Positions 33,932 to 41,919 of a DNA stretch of 64,000 nucleotides are shown in pieces (position 1 is the first letter of the stretch; every line of letters begins with the position of its first letter). The notes under the pieces are model-generated. The model had not been told where the DNA came from and made no database searches. It saw nothing but the letters and a program-made list of their open reading frames with translations. The stretch is taken from NCBI RefSeq assembly GCF_051414115.1, contig NZ_JBLKNZ010000001.1, positions 248,001 through 312,000 of the forward strand, in the 5' to 3' direction. The position numbers were made by a program, and so were the translations under genes. The DNA comes from Halovenus marina (GTDB taxonomy: Archaea > Halobacteriota > Halobacteria > Halobacteriales > Haloarculaceae).

Positions 33932-34999
33932 ATGTCACTGTACACCGCTGTCAGGCCGCTTCTGTTCAAGCTTCCGCCTGAGACGGCACACTCGCTCGGA
34001 AAGTTGGGACTCAGAGCCGCTCAGTCGACTGATTTCACTCGCTCGCTCGTGCGTGACCAGTATCTCTATCGCCACCGGAAACTCGAAGTCGAGGCGTTTG
34101 GCTTGACCTTCCCCTCGCCGGTGGGCATCGCCGCGGGGTTCGACAAGGACGGTCACGTCCTGCAGGCAATCGCTGACCTTGGATTCGGCTTCACCGAAGT
34201 CGGCACCGTGACGCCCTCTCCGCAGGACGGTGAATCGAAACCGCGTCTGTTCAGGCTGCCCGACGACGACGGGATGATCAACCGACTCGCCTTCAACGGA
34301 CAGGGGGCCGGGCGCGTCGACGACCGACTCGACCGGACGGAACTCCCTGACATCCCCATCTCGATCAACGTGGGCAAGATGAACGACTCTGACGAGGAGG
34401 GGGCCATCGAGGACTACCGCTACGTCTTCGAGCGACTGTACGACCACGCCGACTACTTCGTGGTCAACGTCTCCTGTCCGAACACGCCCGAGGAGTACGA
34501 CGAGGAAGACCCGGACCACCTCCGAAAGATATTCTCGACGCTCAACGAGGCAAACCCCGAAGACAAGCCGATTCTGGTGAAGGTCGGTCCCGACTCCGGA
34601 CGCGAGGGACTGGCCTCGCTCGTCGACATCGTCCACGAGCAGGGGATCGACGGCATCGTCGCGACGAACACGACGACCGACCACTCGGGACTCGAATCGG
34701 AGCACGCCGACGAGTGGGGCGGCGTCAGCGGTGACCCGCTCGAACCGAAGGCGACCGAAACCGTCCGCACCCTCGCCGGACTGACCGACCTGCCAATTGT
34801 CGGCGTCGGCGGCGTCCGCGACGCCGAGACGGCCTACCGCAAGATCCGCGCTGGCGCGTCGCTCGTCCAGTTGTACACCGGCTTCGTCTACGAGGGCCCC
34901 TCGACTGCGCGCCAGATCAACACCGGACTCGTCGAACTGCTCGACCGCGACGGGTTCGATTCGATCAGCGAAGCCGTCGGCGTCGACGCCGAGAACTGA
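33932..34999 (+). CDS. pyrD: dihydroorotate dehydrogenase, class 2 (quinone-dependent) type
   Basis: 355 residues from the ATG at 33932 (MSLYTAVRPLLFKLPPE); an in-frame upstream codon at 33920 is less likely. The N-terminal helices and the segments FPSPVGIAAGFDKDG, GFGFTEVGTVTP, NRLAFNGQGAG, VVNVSCPNTP and PILVKVGPD are class 2 PyrD signatures, with the FMN phosphate loop VGVGGVRDAETAY near the C-terminus. It oxidises dihydroorotate to orotate in pyrimidine biosynthesis and feeds electrons to the quinone pool at the membrane. This is a core gene, indicating that the catabolic clusters flank ordinary metabolism here. A degenerate T-rich box lies upstream. Confidence 0.9.
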   Translation: MSLYTAVRPLLFKLPPETAHSLGKLGLRAAQSTDFTRSLVRDQYLYRHRKLEVEAFGLTFPSPVGIAAGFDKDGHVLQAIADLGFGFTEVGTVTPSPQDGESKPRLFRLPDDDGMINRLAFNGQGAGRVDDRLDRTELPDIPISINVGKMNDSDEEGAIEDYRYVFERLYDHADYFVVNVSCPNTPEEYDEEDPDHLRKIFSTLNEANPEDKPILVKVGPDSGREGLASLVDIVHEQGIDGIVATNTTTDHSGLESEHADEWGGVSGDPLEPKATETVRTLAGLTDLPIVGVGGVRDAETAYRKIRAGASLVQLYTGFVYEGPSTARQINTGLVELLDRDGFDSISEAVGVDAEN

Positions 35000-35029
35000 A
35001 GCGCTCGCCGCGACTCGCGACGCACCTAA

Positions 35030-35827
35030 CTACTGTTTTTTTGCCCGAATCAGCACCTTCAGATTCGCAAAGGAGAGGGGCTTCCCGTCGTCGCCGAGTT
35101 CGATCTCGAAGAGATTTGCGGCGTCGTCCGGCGGATCCGCAAACAGCGCTTCGAGTTGCTCGCGGTTCTTTGCTGGCGTGTCGAGTTGGCGCACCCAGTC
35201 TGGGTAGTCGATGGTCTTCGTGATGACAACGGAGTCCGTGATCTCGAACCCTGCATTCCGGATCCACGCGCGCCACTCCGAATCGCGGTGTGAGCGGACG
35301 TGTGTCGGGTCGCGGAGACGTTCGACCTGGTTCAGAAACTCATCGAGCGCGTCGTCCTCGGGTGCGATGTTGTCCTCGAACGCGAAGACGCCGCCGGAGT
35401 CGGTGACGCGTCCGACCTCACTGACGAACGCCTCCGGGTCGGGGAAATGATGGGCCGCGATTCGGCAGGCGACGGCGTCGAAGGCACTCTCTCGGAAGGG
35501 GAGTCGCTCGGCGTCGGTGACGACGCCGCGGAGACCGGGAAACTCCGAGCGCGCCGTCGCGACCATCTCGGGTGCCGCGTCGGTCGCACACACTTCGTCG
35601 ACGCCCCGGTCAGCGATTGCGCCAGCGGTGTGACCAGCGCCCGTGGCGATGTCGAGTGCGCGGTCGGCCTCGTCACACCAGGATGCGAGCGTCTCCAGGT
35701 CGTCGCCCGCTCGGTGGACACGACTCTCCACGTACGCGTCCGCGTGCTCGTCGAACGTCTCCGCGGCGTCGCGTTTTTGCTCCGTGGTTTCTGTGACGGA
35801 CCGCTTCTGGTCGGTGTCGTCGGTCAT
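35030..35827 (-). CDS. class I SAM-dependent methyltransferase
   Basis: 265 residues from the ATG ending at 35827 (MTDDTDQKRSVTETTEQ). The Rossmann-fold motif I is ALDIATGAGHTAGAIADRG near residue 58, motif II includes VCATDAAPEMVATA, and the segment DAVACRIAAHHFPDPEAFVSEVGRV is typical of UbiE/methyltransferase-11 proteins. The C-terminal region RSHRDSEWRAWIRNAGFEI is also a family pattern. The substrate is unknown: menaquinone, small molecule or RNA methylation are possible. It converges on pyrD (30-bp gap) and is divergent from the PrpF-family gene. Confidence 0.82.
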   Translation of the reverse strand: MTDDTDQKRSVTETTEQKRDAAETFDEHADAYVESRVHRAGDDLETLASWCDEADRALDIATGAGHTAGAIADRGVDEVCATDAAPEMVATARSEFPGLRGVVTDAERLPFRESAFDAVACRIAAHHFPDPEAFVSEVGRVTDSGGVFAFEDNIAPEDDALDEFLNQVERLRDPTHVRSHRDSEWRAWIRNAGFEITDSVVITKTIDYPDWVRQLDTPAKNREQLEALFADPPDDAANLFEIELGDDGKPLSFANLKVLIRAKKQ

Positions 35828-35945
35828 CGGCAAGTGCCTCCGGTCTGTGTCTTGTCTGTGTGCTCGGTCATTATCTCAGTTCTCTCGTGGATCGATGAAA
35901 TGGTTTCCTTCCGTGGTGAACGCCACTGCTCGGCGGTATCGCAAT

Positions 35946-35953
35946 CGTTTAAG
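35946..35953 (+). promoter_or_regulatory. TATA-like box for the prpF-family gene
   Basis: cgtttaag sits 26-33 nt before the ATG at 35979, consistent with a leaderless archaeal transcript. Confidence 0.5.
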
Positions 35954-35978
35954 GCCACCTGTCCCGTACGACCGGGAA

Positions 35979-37118
35979 ATGTCACAAGAGAGCCTCCCGG
36001 CGACCGTCTTCCGCGGCGGGACGACCAAAGGGATCTACTTCACGCGCGAGCACCTGCCAGCAGACCGCGACGAGTGGGACGAACTGCTCCTGAAGACCTT
36101 CGGGAGTCCGGACCCGAAGCAACTGGACGGGATCGGTGGCTCCCACTCGACGGCGAGCAAGGCGATGATCATCTCCGCGCCCGAAGACGACGACGTGGAC
36201 GTGGAGTACCTGTTCGCACAGGTCGGCATCGAGAAGCCAGTCGTCGACTGGGGCGGCAACTGCGGCAACCTCACGTACGCCGTCGGACCCTACGCGATGG
36301 AGCGCGGCCTCGTCGACCCCGAGACGGAGGGTGGGGAGGTCAACCTCACGCTCCGCAACGAGAACACGGGGACGGTCGTCGAGCAGTCAGTGCCCGTCAC
36401 CGATGAGGGCGACCCGCAGTATCGCGGTGACTTTCGCGTCTACGGCGTTCCGGGGACGGGCGCGCGCATCGGGTCGCGGTTTCTCGACCCGGCGGGGTCG
36501 GTCACGGGGTCGCTGTTCCCGACCGGCAACCGGATCGACACGCTCTCTGTGCCCGGCGTCGGGGAGGTTGAGGCGTCGCTCGTGGACGTGTCCAGCCCCT
36601 GCGTGTTCGTCCGCGCAGAGGCTGTCGGGATGACCGCGGCGGAACTCCCAAAAGAGATCGATTCCGATCCGGATCTGCTGGAGACGCTCGAAGCGATCCG
36701 GAGCCAGGCCGCCGCGCGCCTCGGGTTCGTCGACGACGCGAGCGACGCGACGGCGGAAAGTCCGGGCATCCCGAAGATGGCCGTCGTGGGCGAGAAACAG
36801 CCCTACCAGTCGTCGATCGGTGAGGAGGTCACGCCCGACGAGTACGACCTGCTCGCCCGGATCATGTCCATGCAGAAGGCCCATCACGCCTACTCCATCA
36901 CGGGGTCGATGTGTACCGCGACGGCGGCGCTGTTCTCCGGAACCATCCCCAACGAGTTTCTGGCGAACGACGATACCGACCAGGTCACTATCGGCCACCC
37001 GAAGGGGACGCTCACGGTCGGCGTGGGGCGCGAGGGCGACGACGTTCGCTACACTGAGGCCGCACGCACCGCCCGCCAGATCATGCACGGCGACCTGTTC
37101 TATCTCCCGTCACAGTAG
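35979..37118 (+). CDS. PrpF-family allylic isomerase/tautomerase
   Basis: 379 residues from ATG 35979. Family hallmarks are the N-terminal LPATVFRGGTTKGIYF, SHSTASKAMII, and DWGGNCGNLTYAVGP with the Cys expected to act as a catalytic acid/base, plus AYSITGSMCTATAAL near the end, giving the two pseudo-symmetric halves of the diaminopimelate-epimerase-like fold. PrpF proteins move a C=C bond: methylaconitate isomerisation (PrpF), oxalomesaconate tautomerisation (GalD) or LigU. The next gene (88-bp gap) is a NahE-like hydratase-aldolase, so an isomerase for an unsaturated meta-cleavage intermediate is an attractive role. A dicarboxylate substrate remains an alternative. Confidence 0.82.
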   Translation: MSQESLPATVFRGGTTKGIYFTREHLPADRDEWDELLLKTFGSPDPKQLDGIGGSHSTASKAMIISAPEDDDVDVEYLFAQVGIEKPVVDWGGNCGNLTYAVGPYAMERGLVDPETEGGEVNLTLRNENTGTVVEQSVPVTDEGDPQYRGDFRVYGVPGTGARIGSRFLDPAGSVTGSLFPTGNRIDTLSVPGVGEVEASLVDVSSPCVFVRAEAVGMTAAELPKEIDSDPDLLETLEAIRSQAAARLGFVDDASDATAESPGIPKMAVVGEKQPYQSSIGEEVTPDEYDLLARIMSMQKAHHAYSITGSMCTATAALFSGTIPNEFLANDDTDQVTIGHPKGTLTVGVGREGDDVRYTEAARTARQIMHGDLFYLPSQ

Positions 37119-37175
37119 CGCCGACGTTCGCCCGAACGGTGGCGATTCCTCGGCCGGTGGCCGGAACCAACAACG

Positions 37176-37183
37176 CTTATAAT
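37176..37183 (+). promoter_or_regulatory. TATA-like box for the hydratase-aldolase gene
   Basis: cttataat lies 23-30 nt before the ATG at 37206; a GGAGG at 37191-37195 is 11 nt before the same ATG, so both a leaderless and a short-leader transcript are possible. It lies in the 87-bp gap after the prpF-family gene. Confidence 0.5.
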
Positions 37184-37205
37184 CGTCCCGGGAGGATGTA
37201 CTGCT

Positions 37206-38216
37206 ATGACTGACCAACGGCTCGTTTACGAGGACGTAGAGGGAATCTTCTCGATCATGCCGACGCCTGCGACTGACGACGCGAGTGACCCCGCGTCCGA
37301 GTACACGTTGGACGAGGAAGAGTCCCGTAGAGGCGCGGAGAAACTCGCCCATAGCGGCGTCGACGCCATCATGATCAACGGCACCTTCGGTGAAGCAGCG
37401 ACGCTCACCGAGCGCGAGTGGCAGGAGTTCACGCGCATCGTCGTCGAGGCAGTCGACGGCGAGGTGCCGGTCATCGCTGGCCCGACGACGCTCAACACGC
37501 GAACGACCATCGAGCGGATGAAATACGCCCGCGACGTCGGTGCCGACGGCGCACTCCTGGGCCGACCGATGTGGCTCGAACTCTCCGAGGAAGCGACCAT
37601 CGAGTTCTACCGACACGTTGCCGAGGCCGTTCCGGAACTGGGCATCATCGTCTACCACAACCCGCCAGCGTTCAAAAACCGCATCACGCCCGCGATGTGG
37701 CGCGAACTCGCAGAGATTCCGCAGGTCGTCGGCGCGAAGTACGGCGCGGTCGACGTGGCCTGGCGCGACGCCGTCGAGCAGATCGGCGACACGGTGCAGT
37801 TGATGCCCATCGAGCGAAAGTGGTACATCGCAGACCAGCTCGCGCCGGAGTACGCCAACGCTGCGTGGTCGGGCAGCGCCTCCTGTGACCCACTGCCAGC
37901 GCTTCGCCTCCGCGAAGCCATCGAGAGCGGCGACGAGGAGACAGCACGCGAGTTGAACACCAAGATCAACGCGACGAACACGAAGTTCTACCCGCAGGTC
38001 GGTCCCGAAGCCGTCTATCCCGAGTCGATGAACGTCCGCGCCGACGACTACTACGGACTCTACACAGTCGCGCTCCAGAAGGCCCGCATCGGCGGCGCTG
38101 GCTACATCGACCCCGGCCCGCCGCGCCCGCCGTACCACGTCGCACCCGACGAACTCGTCGAGATGGCCGCCGAGTCCGGCCGCGACTGGAAGGCGCTCGC
38201 CGACGAACTGCGATAA
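37206..38216 (+). CDS. trans-o-hydroxybenzylidenepyruvate hydratase-aldolase-like protein (DapA superfamily)
   Basis: 336 residues of the DapA aldolase fold. Residues around IMPTPATDDASD, INGTFGEAATLT, TTLNTRTTIER, LGRPMWLE, IVYHNPPAFKNRI, IPQVVGAKYGA and the tail GGAGYIDPGPPRPPYHV with SGRDWKALADEL align by eye along most of the length with NahE/PhdJ-type hydratase-aldolases of naphthalene and phenanthrene degradation. The Schiff-base Lys is K178 (VVGAKY) and the conserved Tyr is Y150. Such enzymes split trans-o-hydroxybenzylidenepyruvate to salicylaldehyde and pyruvate. It is not typical dihydrodipicolinate synthase, which lacks the PRPPYH tail. An aldehyde dehydrogenase follows downstream. 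Confidence 0.82.
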   Translation: MTDQRLVYEDVEGIFSIMPTPATDDASDPASEYTLDEEESRRGAEKLAHSGVDAIMINGTFGEAATLTEREWQEFTRIVVEAVDGEVPVIAGPTTLNTRTTIERMKYARDVGADGALLGRPMWLELSEEATIEFYRHVAEAVPELGIIVYHNPPAFKNRITPAMWRELAEIPQVVGAKYGAVDVAWRDAVEQIGDTVQLMPIERKWYIADQLAPEYANAAWSGSASCDPLPALRLREAIESGDEETARELNTKINATNTKFYPQVGPEAVYPESMNVRADDYYGLYTVALQKARIGGAGYIDPGPPRPPYHVAPDELVEMAAESGRDWKALADELR

Positions 38217-38302
38217 CGGACTAAGACTGTTTTTGATGAGCGGTTCTACGGTATTGCGTTACGCGTCAGTGCTGGTGTCTCGCTGGTTCCTTTGTCGAGA
38301 AT

Positions 38303-38464
38303 CTACTCGGTTTCGAGCCACGCTTTGAGGTCCCAGAAGCAATCCGCGCAGAGACGTCCTTCCAGCGTCTCATCCGGGTTCGCCGGGTGATCCACGCGAT
38401 ATTGCTGGTGACGATACTGGTCCTGGCCGAGTTCGGTCCCACACTTGTCGCAGTGTTCGACCAT
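38303..38464 (-). CDS. small zinc-ribbon protein
   Basis: 53 residues starting at the ATG ending at 38464 (MVEHCDKCGTELG). Two CxxC pairs, C5/C8 and C41/C44, separated by a His-rich polar segment (YRHQQYRVDHPANP) would bind one zinc ion. Haloarchaea encode many such unassigned small zinc-finger proteins; they can act as regulators or assembly factors. It sits between the hydratase-aldolase and the aldehyde dehydrogenase genes on the minus strand. The longer frame upstream begins at a weaker start. Function is unknown. Confidence 0.6.
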   Translation of the reverse strand: MVEHCDKCGTELGQDQYRHQQYRVDHPANPDETLEGRLCADCFWDLKAWLETE

Positions 38465-38573
38465 ATTCGATGTTGTCCCTGACGATGGGTAAGCCTGGTG
38501 TCCAAACGAGGACACGGCGTGATCAACGAAGCAGTAAGCGAACAAACAGGCGACGAAAAACCGCGCTCAGCCC

Positions 38574-40082
38574 CTACTCGTTGCCGCCAGCGAGCGTGGG
38601 GGAGGTGCCGCTGAAGTCGATGTTGACGTTCTTGACGAGGGTGTGGTCGAGCAGTTCCTGCAGGTCCTCCTTGCCGCGGATGCCGCTTTCCTTGTAGCCG
38701 CCGAAGGGCGCGCCGATGTAGTGGCGGCCGTGCTGGTTGACCCAGATGTAGCCAGCCTCGATGTCGTCGGCCGCGCGGTGTGCGGAGTTGAGGTCGTTCG
38801 TCCAGATGGACGCGGCGAGTCCGTAGTCGATGTCGTTTGCGATTTCGACCATCTCGTCGTAGTCAGACCAGGTGAGAATCGAGAGCACGGGACCGAACGT
38901 CTCCTCGTGGGCGATGGTCATGTCTCGCGTGACATCGAAGATGGTGGGTCGGAGGAAGTAGCCGGTGTCGTAGTCGTCGACGACTTCGCCGCCAGCGAGT
39001 ACCTCCGCGCCCTCCTCTTTGGCCTGCTCGATGTAGGAGACGACCTTGTCGAACTGGGGTTCGGAGACGACCGACCCCATCGTGTTTGACTCGTCGAACG
39101 GGTCCCCGACGGTGACGGATTCGACGCGCTCGACGATTTCGGGTACCACGTCGTCGTAAGCGTCCTCGTGGACGAGCAGGCGCGTGCCGCTACCACAGGA
39201 CTGGCCCTGCCACGGGAGCGACATCGCGCCCTGCAGGCCGTCGACGACGTGGTCCATGGTCGCGTCCGGGAAGACGACGAAGGGGTTCTTGCCGCCGAGT
39301 TCGAGCAGCACTGGTGCGAGATGGTCAGCCGCACCGCGCATGATCGCCTTGCCGGTTTCGGGGCCGCCGACCATCGAAATCAGACCGACGCCCTCGTGAC
39401 CGACCAGCTCCGCGCCCGTCTCGCCAAAGCCGGTGACGATGTTGACCAATCCTTCCGGGAACTGACCGAACTCGTCGACGAGGCGGCCGATGGCGAGCGC
39501 CGAGAGCGACGTGAACTCCGAGGGCTTGACGACGATGCCGTTGCCCGCGGCGAGTGCGGGTGCTATCTTCTCGGAGACGAACATGTTGGGGTGGTTGAAC
39601 GGGACGATGCCCGCGACGACGCCGAAGGGTTCGCGCATCGTGAAGTCGTGGGTGTCCTCGCCAGTTGGCGGTGACGTGCCCTTGAGTTCGTGAGAGATGC
39701 CAGCCATGTAGCGGATGTTCTTGGCCCCCTTCTCGACGTCGAACTTCATCCGGGAGATGCTGCTCCCGTTGTCGGCGACGTCGATGTTCGTCAGCATGTC
39801 CTCGTGTTCCTTGAGGTAGTCGGCGAAGTCCTCCAGAATCTGTCGGCGCTCGAAGACGTCGTAGGTGCGCCACTCCTCGCTCGCTCGCTGGGCCGCCTGC
39901 ACCGCGTCGTCGACCTGTTCGGCGGTGGCGACCGGAACATTAGCGAGCACATCGTGTGTCGGCGGATGCTCCGCCTCGAACGTCTCCTCGCTGGTGACGA
40001 ACTCCCCGTCGATGTACATGTGATCTTCGATCTGCAGGCTCACTGACTTCCCGGATAGCGTGGCTAATTCGTAATCGAACAT
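38574..40082 (-). CDS. aldehyde dehydrogenase (ALDH superfamily)
   Basis: A 502-residue NAD(P)-dependent ALDH. The catalytic residues are present: N163 (PFNHPN), general base E261 (LLELGGKN) and nucleophile C296 (GQSCGSGTRLLV). The cofactor loop VVKPSEFTSLSAL is seen near 185-197, and the GGxKxSGxG-like GGYKESGIRGKEDLQ lies near the end. It follows the hydratase-aldolase by context, so oxidation of an aromatic aldehyde such as salicylaldehyde (as NahF) would close the upper pathway. Family members accept many aldehydes, so this is inference. It is on the opposite strand from the aldolase, so not the same transcript. Confidence 0.85.
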   Translation of the reverse strand: MFDYELATLSGKSVSLQIEDHMYIDGEFVTSEETFEAEHPPTHDVLANVPVATAEQVDDAVQAAQRASEEWRTYDVFERRQILEDFADYLKEHEDMLTNIDVADNGSSISRMKFDVEKGAKNIRYMAGISHELKGTSPPTGEDTHDFTMREPFGVVAGIVPFNHPNMFVSEKIAPALAAGNGIVVKPSEFTSLSALAIGRLVDEFGQFPEGLVNIVTGFGETGAELVGHEGVGLISMVGGPETGKAIMRGAADHLAPVLLELGGKNPFVVFPDATMDHVVDGLQGAMSLPWQGQSCGSGTRLLVHEDAYDDVVPEIVERVESVTVGDPFDESNTMGSVVSEPQFDKVVSYIEQAKEEGAEVLAGGEVVDDYDTGYFLRPTIFDVTRDMTIAHEETFGPVLSILTWSDYDEMVEIANDIDYGLAASIWTNDLNSAHRAADDIEAGYIWVNQHGRHYIGAPFGGYKESGIRGKEDLQELLDHTLVKNVNIDFSGTSPTLAGGNE

Positions 40083-40201
40083 ACCGGTTGTACTCCCGAA
40101 CCGTACTTAGTGGTTTTGAAAGTCCCGGTCGTGGTGGAACTCGCTACACACGCTCGACCCGCGATTTCCCGGGGATGGCGCGGATTCCGAACTGGCCGGG
40201 A

Positions 40202-41125
40202 TCACTGCGGAAAGAGCCGTTCGTCGGGGATCGGCGGCGTCGTAAAGACGCCGTATCGGTCGGCGTAGGTCATCCAGTCAGCGACGTTCTGTCGCTGTTG
40301 GTCGCCGAGTTCGAAGGGCGCGTCGACGCCGTCGGTGACGCGCTTGAGCGCGGCGACGGAGCGTTCGCCTTCCCACTCGCCGGTCGACTCGCCCTCGTCG
40401 GTCCGCTCGTCGAGGAAGGATTCGAGGATGTGCTCGTAGTTGTCCGTGCGATAGGACCGGGAGCGCTGGAGCGCCGAGACAAAGGCCTCGATCCGGTCGG
40501 GGTGCTCGTCGTAGATAGCGCCGTCGACGGCGATCAGATGGACGAGCGGGTAGTAGCCGAAGTGGGCGTGCCACTCCTGCCCCATGTCGTAGAGCAGCCG
40601 GTACTGCTCGCCCTCACGATACCCCCAGTACCAGTCGTTGATCCGCTCGACAGCGTCTAGATCGCCTGCCTCCATGCGTTCGCCCAGCCCCTGATGGGTG
40701 TCGACGACCCACTCGATGTCCTCCGGCGCAAGGTCGTATCGCTCTTCGAGAATCGCCTTGTGATAGGTCATCGCCAGCGTGGTGTCGTGGATACCGACGC
40801 GCGCGCCAGCGAGATCAGCGGGGTCCTCGAACGCGGCGTCCGTTCGGACGAACATGCCGTTTCCTTCCCGGTAGGTCAGCCCCGCCGCGACGGCGAGCGG
40901 GTCGACCGGGACCACGTCGGTGTCGCTGACGAGTTTCGACGTGACGTACTTGCCCATCGACATGGTGGTCGCGTCGAGTCCACCACAGATCAGCTTCTGG
41001 TCTTTCGTCGGTGAGTGGTTGTGCTCGACAGCGATGTCGATATCGGACTCGACAGCCCCACGTTCGATCCCGTAGTAGAACTGGCGAGTGTTGTAGAAGG
41101 GGGTCGTGCTGAACCGAAATACCAT
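40202..41125 (-). CDS. binding-protein-fold protein without signal peptide, resembling 4,5-dihydroxyphthalate decarboxylase/NMT1-type proteins
   Basis: A 307-residue type-2 periplasmic-binding-fold protein. Segments such as CGGLDATTMSMGKYV, DPADLAGARVGIHDTTL, PEDIEWVVDTHQG and FGYYPLVHLIAVDGAIYDEHPDRIEAF match the pattern seen in 4,5-dihydroxyphthalate decarboxylases and substrate-binding proteins of the NMT1/SsuA type. It begins directly with MVFRFSTTPFYNTRQFYYG: no signal peptide, Tat motif or lipobox is present, and no ABC permease or ATPase is adjacent. A cytosolic enzyme or sensor is therefore likelier than a transporter component. A TATA-like box lies 24-30 nt upstream (41149-41155). 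The decarboxylase idea is a tentative inference. Confidence 0.6.
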   Translation of the reverse strand: MVFRFSTTPFYNTRQFYYGIERGAVESDIDIAVEHNHSPTKDQKLICGGLDATTMSMGKYVTSKLVSDTDVVPVDPLAVAAGLTYREGNGMFVRTDAAFEDPADLAGARVGIHDTTLAMTYHKAILEERYDLAPEDIEWVVDTHQGLGERMEAGDLDAVERINDWYWGYREGEQYRLLYDMGQEWHAHFGYYPLVHLIAVDGAIYDEHPDRIEAFVSALQRSRSYRTDNYEHILESFLDERTDEGESTGEWEGERSVAALKRVTDGVDAPFELGDQQRQNVADWMTYADRYGVFTTPPIPDERLFPQ

Positions 41126-41148
41126 ACACGACAGTTGACCGGAGAACG

Positions 41149-41155
41149 GATATAA
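41149..41155 (-). promoter_or_regulatory. TATA-like box for the binding-protein-fold gene
   Basis: Reads cttatat on the minus strand, 24-30 nt before the ATG ending at 41125, a standard leaderless spacing. Confidence 0.5.
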
Positions 41156-41197
41156 GACTTCCCACCACAGAGAGCGGACCGCACGCGCGACGATGCA

Positions 41198-41266
41198 GCC
41201 CCCTGAATGTCTGTCAAAGAGCCCCCTGAATGTCTGGCGAAGAGCCCCCTGAATGTCTGGCGAAGC
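41198..41266 (+). repeat. three tandem 23-bp repeats in a divergent promoter region
   Basis: Units start at 41198, 41221 and 41244, each beginning gccccctgaatgtctg. Units 2 and 3 differ at one base and unit 1 differs from unit 2 at three. The period is not a multiple of three, so it is non-coding. The array sits between the divergent genes at 41125 and 41320, where a regulator could bind repeated sites. It may also be a simple tandem expansion. Confidence 0.85.
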
Positions 41267-41286
41267 TAGAACCCGCCAAAGCGTGC

Positions 41287-41295
41287 GATATTTAT
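41287..41295 (+). promoter_or_regulatory. TATA-like box for the SRPBCC gene
   Basis: gatatttat lies 25-33 nt before the ATG at 41320, just after the tandem repeat array. Confidence 0.5.
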
Positions 41296-41319
41296 CTGTC
41301 CTGGCACATGTATAATCTC

Positions 41320-41751
41320 ATGAAAACGGTCGACGTCTCGTACGCAGTGGATCTCTCTCGCGAGGAACTCCTGGGCGCGCTGTCGCCACGGGATATCGTC
41401 GAATACGCGGAAATCTACGAGATCGAATCAGCGCAGCAAGACGAGGTGACAGTCTCGTTCGAGGACGAAATCATGGTGTTTGAATTTTCCGAGATCGAGA
41501 ACGGCTACGAGTACGTGCTTGCCGAGAGCACTGGTCTCTTTGCCGAGCGACAGTCGCAGATGACGATACGAGACGGGGCCGAGACGGACGACGGTGCGAC
41601 GGAAGTCGCTGCAGAGACCCAGTTCACGCTCGATTCGCGGTGGGCGCTCTTTCTGGACTGGTTGATGGCCGACACGGTCCGAAAGGAACTCGAAACCACC
41701 ATCGAGAATCTCGTCACGGAAGCCATGGAACCCACCTCCGCGGCCGAGTGA
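41320..41751 (+). CDS. SRPBCC/START-like protein
   Basis: 143 residues from the ATG at 41320 (MKTVDVSYAVDLSREEL), supported by the upstream TATA-like box. The pattern of an N-terminal strand, SPRDIVEYAEIYEIE and a long C-terminal helix (ALFLDWLMADTVRKELETTIENLV) fits the helix-grip hydrophobic pocket of polyketide-cyclase/START-like proteins, related to CoxG. Such proteins bind or modify hydrophobic ligands. There is no catalytic motif I can identify. It is the first gene after a 23-bp tandem repeat array and precedes a 487-bp intergenic region. Function is unknown. Confidence 0.6.
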   Translation: MKTVDVSYAVDLSREELLGALSPRDIVEYAEIYEIESAQQDEVTVSFEDEIMVFEFSEIENGYEYVLAESTGLFAERQSQMTIRDGAETDDGATEVAAETQFTLDSRWALFLDWLMADTVRKELETTIENLVTEAMEPTSAAE

Positions 41752-41898
41752 GGGTGTTGCTCCGAATTTTACTCTCCCAACTACCGTCACACTCCAGGAG
41801 CTAGCGACGCGTATTGGACGATGCCGTTCGTTGATTCGAGCCACGCAAAACTCAGTTGGTGACGGATACGTGGAACCGTACCGTGCTAATGTGTAACG

Positions 41899-41919
41899 CA
41901 AAAATGAGTTTTTGTTTTT
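41899..41919 (+). terminator. candidate terminator-like hairpin with T-run
   Basis: caaaaa (41899-41904) and tttttg (41909-41914) form a 6-bp stem with a 4-nt loop, followed by five T at 41915-41919. It lies 148 bp after the SRPBCC gene stop in the otherwise gene-free 41752-42238. The T-rich ending fits archaeal termination signals; the stem is A/T only, so confidence is low. Confidence 0.35.

Noticed and set aside
37206..38216. Dihydrodipicolinate synthase (dapA) for lysine biosynthesis
   Set aside because: The C-terminal PRPPYH-type tail, PMW and NPPAFK segments match hydratase-aldolases of aromatic degradation, and the neighbouring genes are catabolic.
41198..41266. CRISPR array
   Set aside because: The three 23-bp units are directly adjacent with no spacers, and no cas gene is near.
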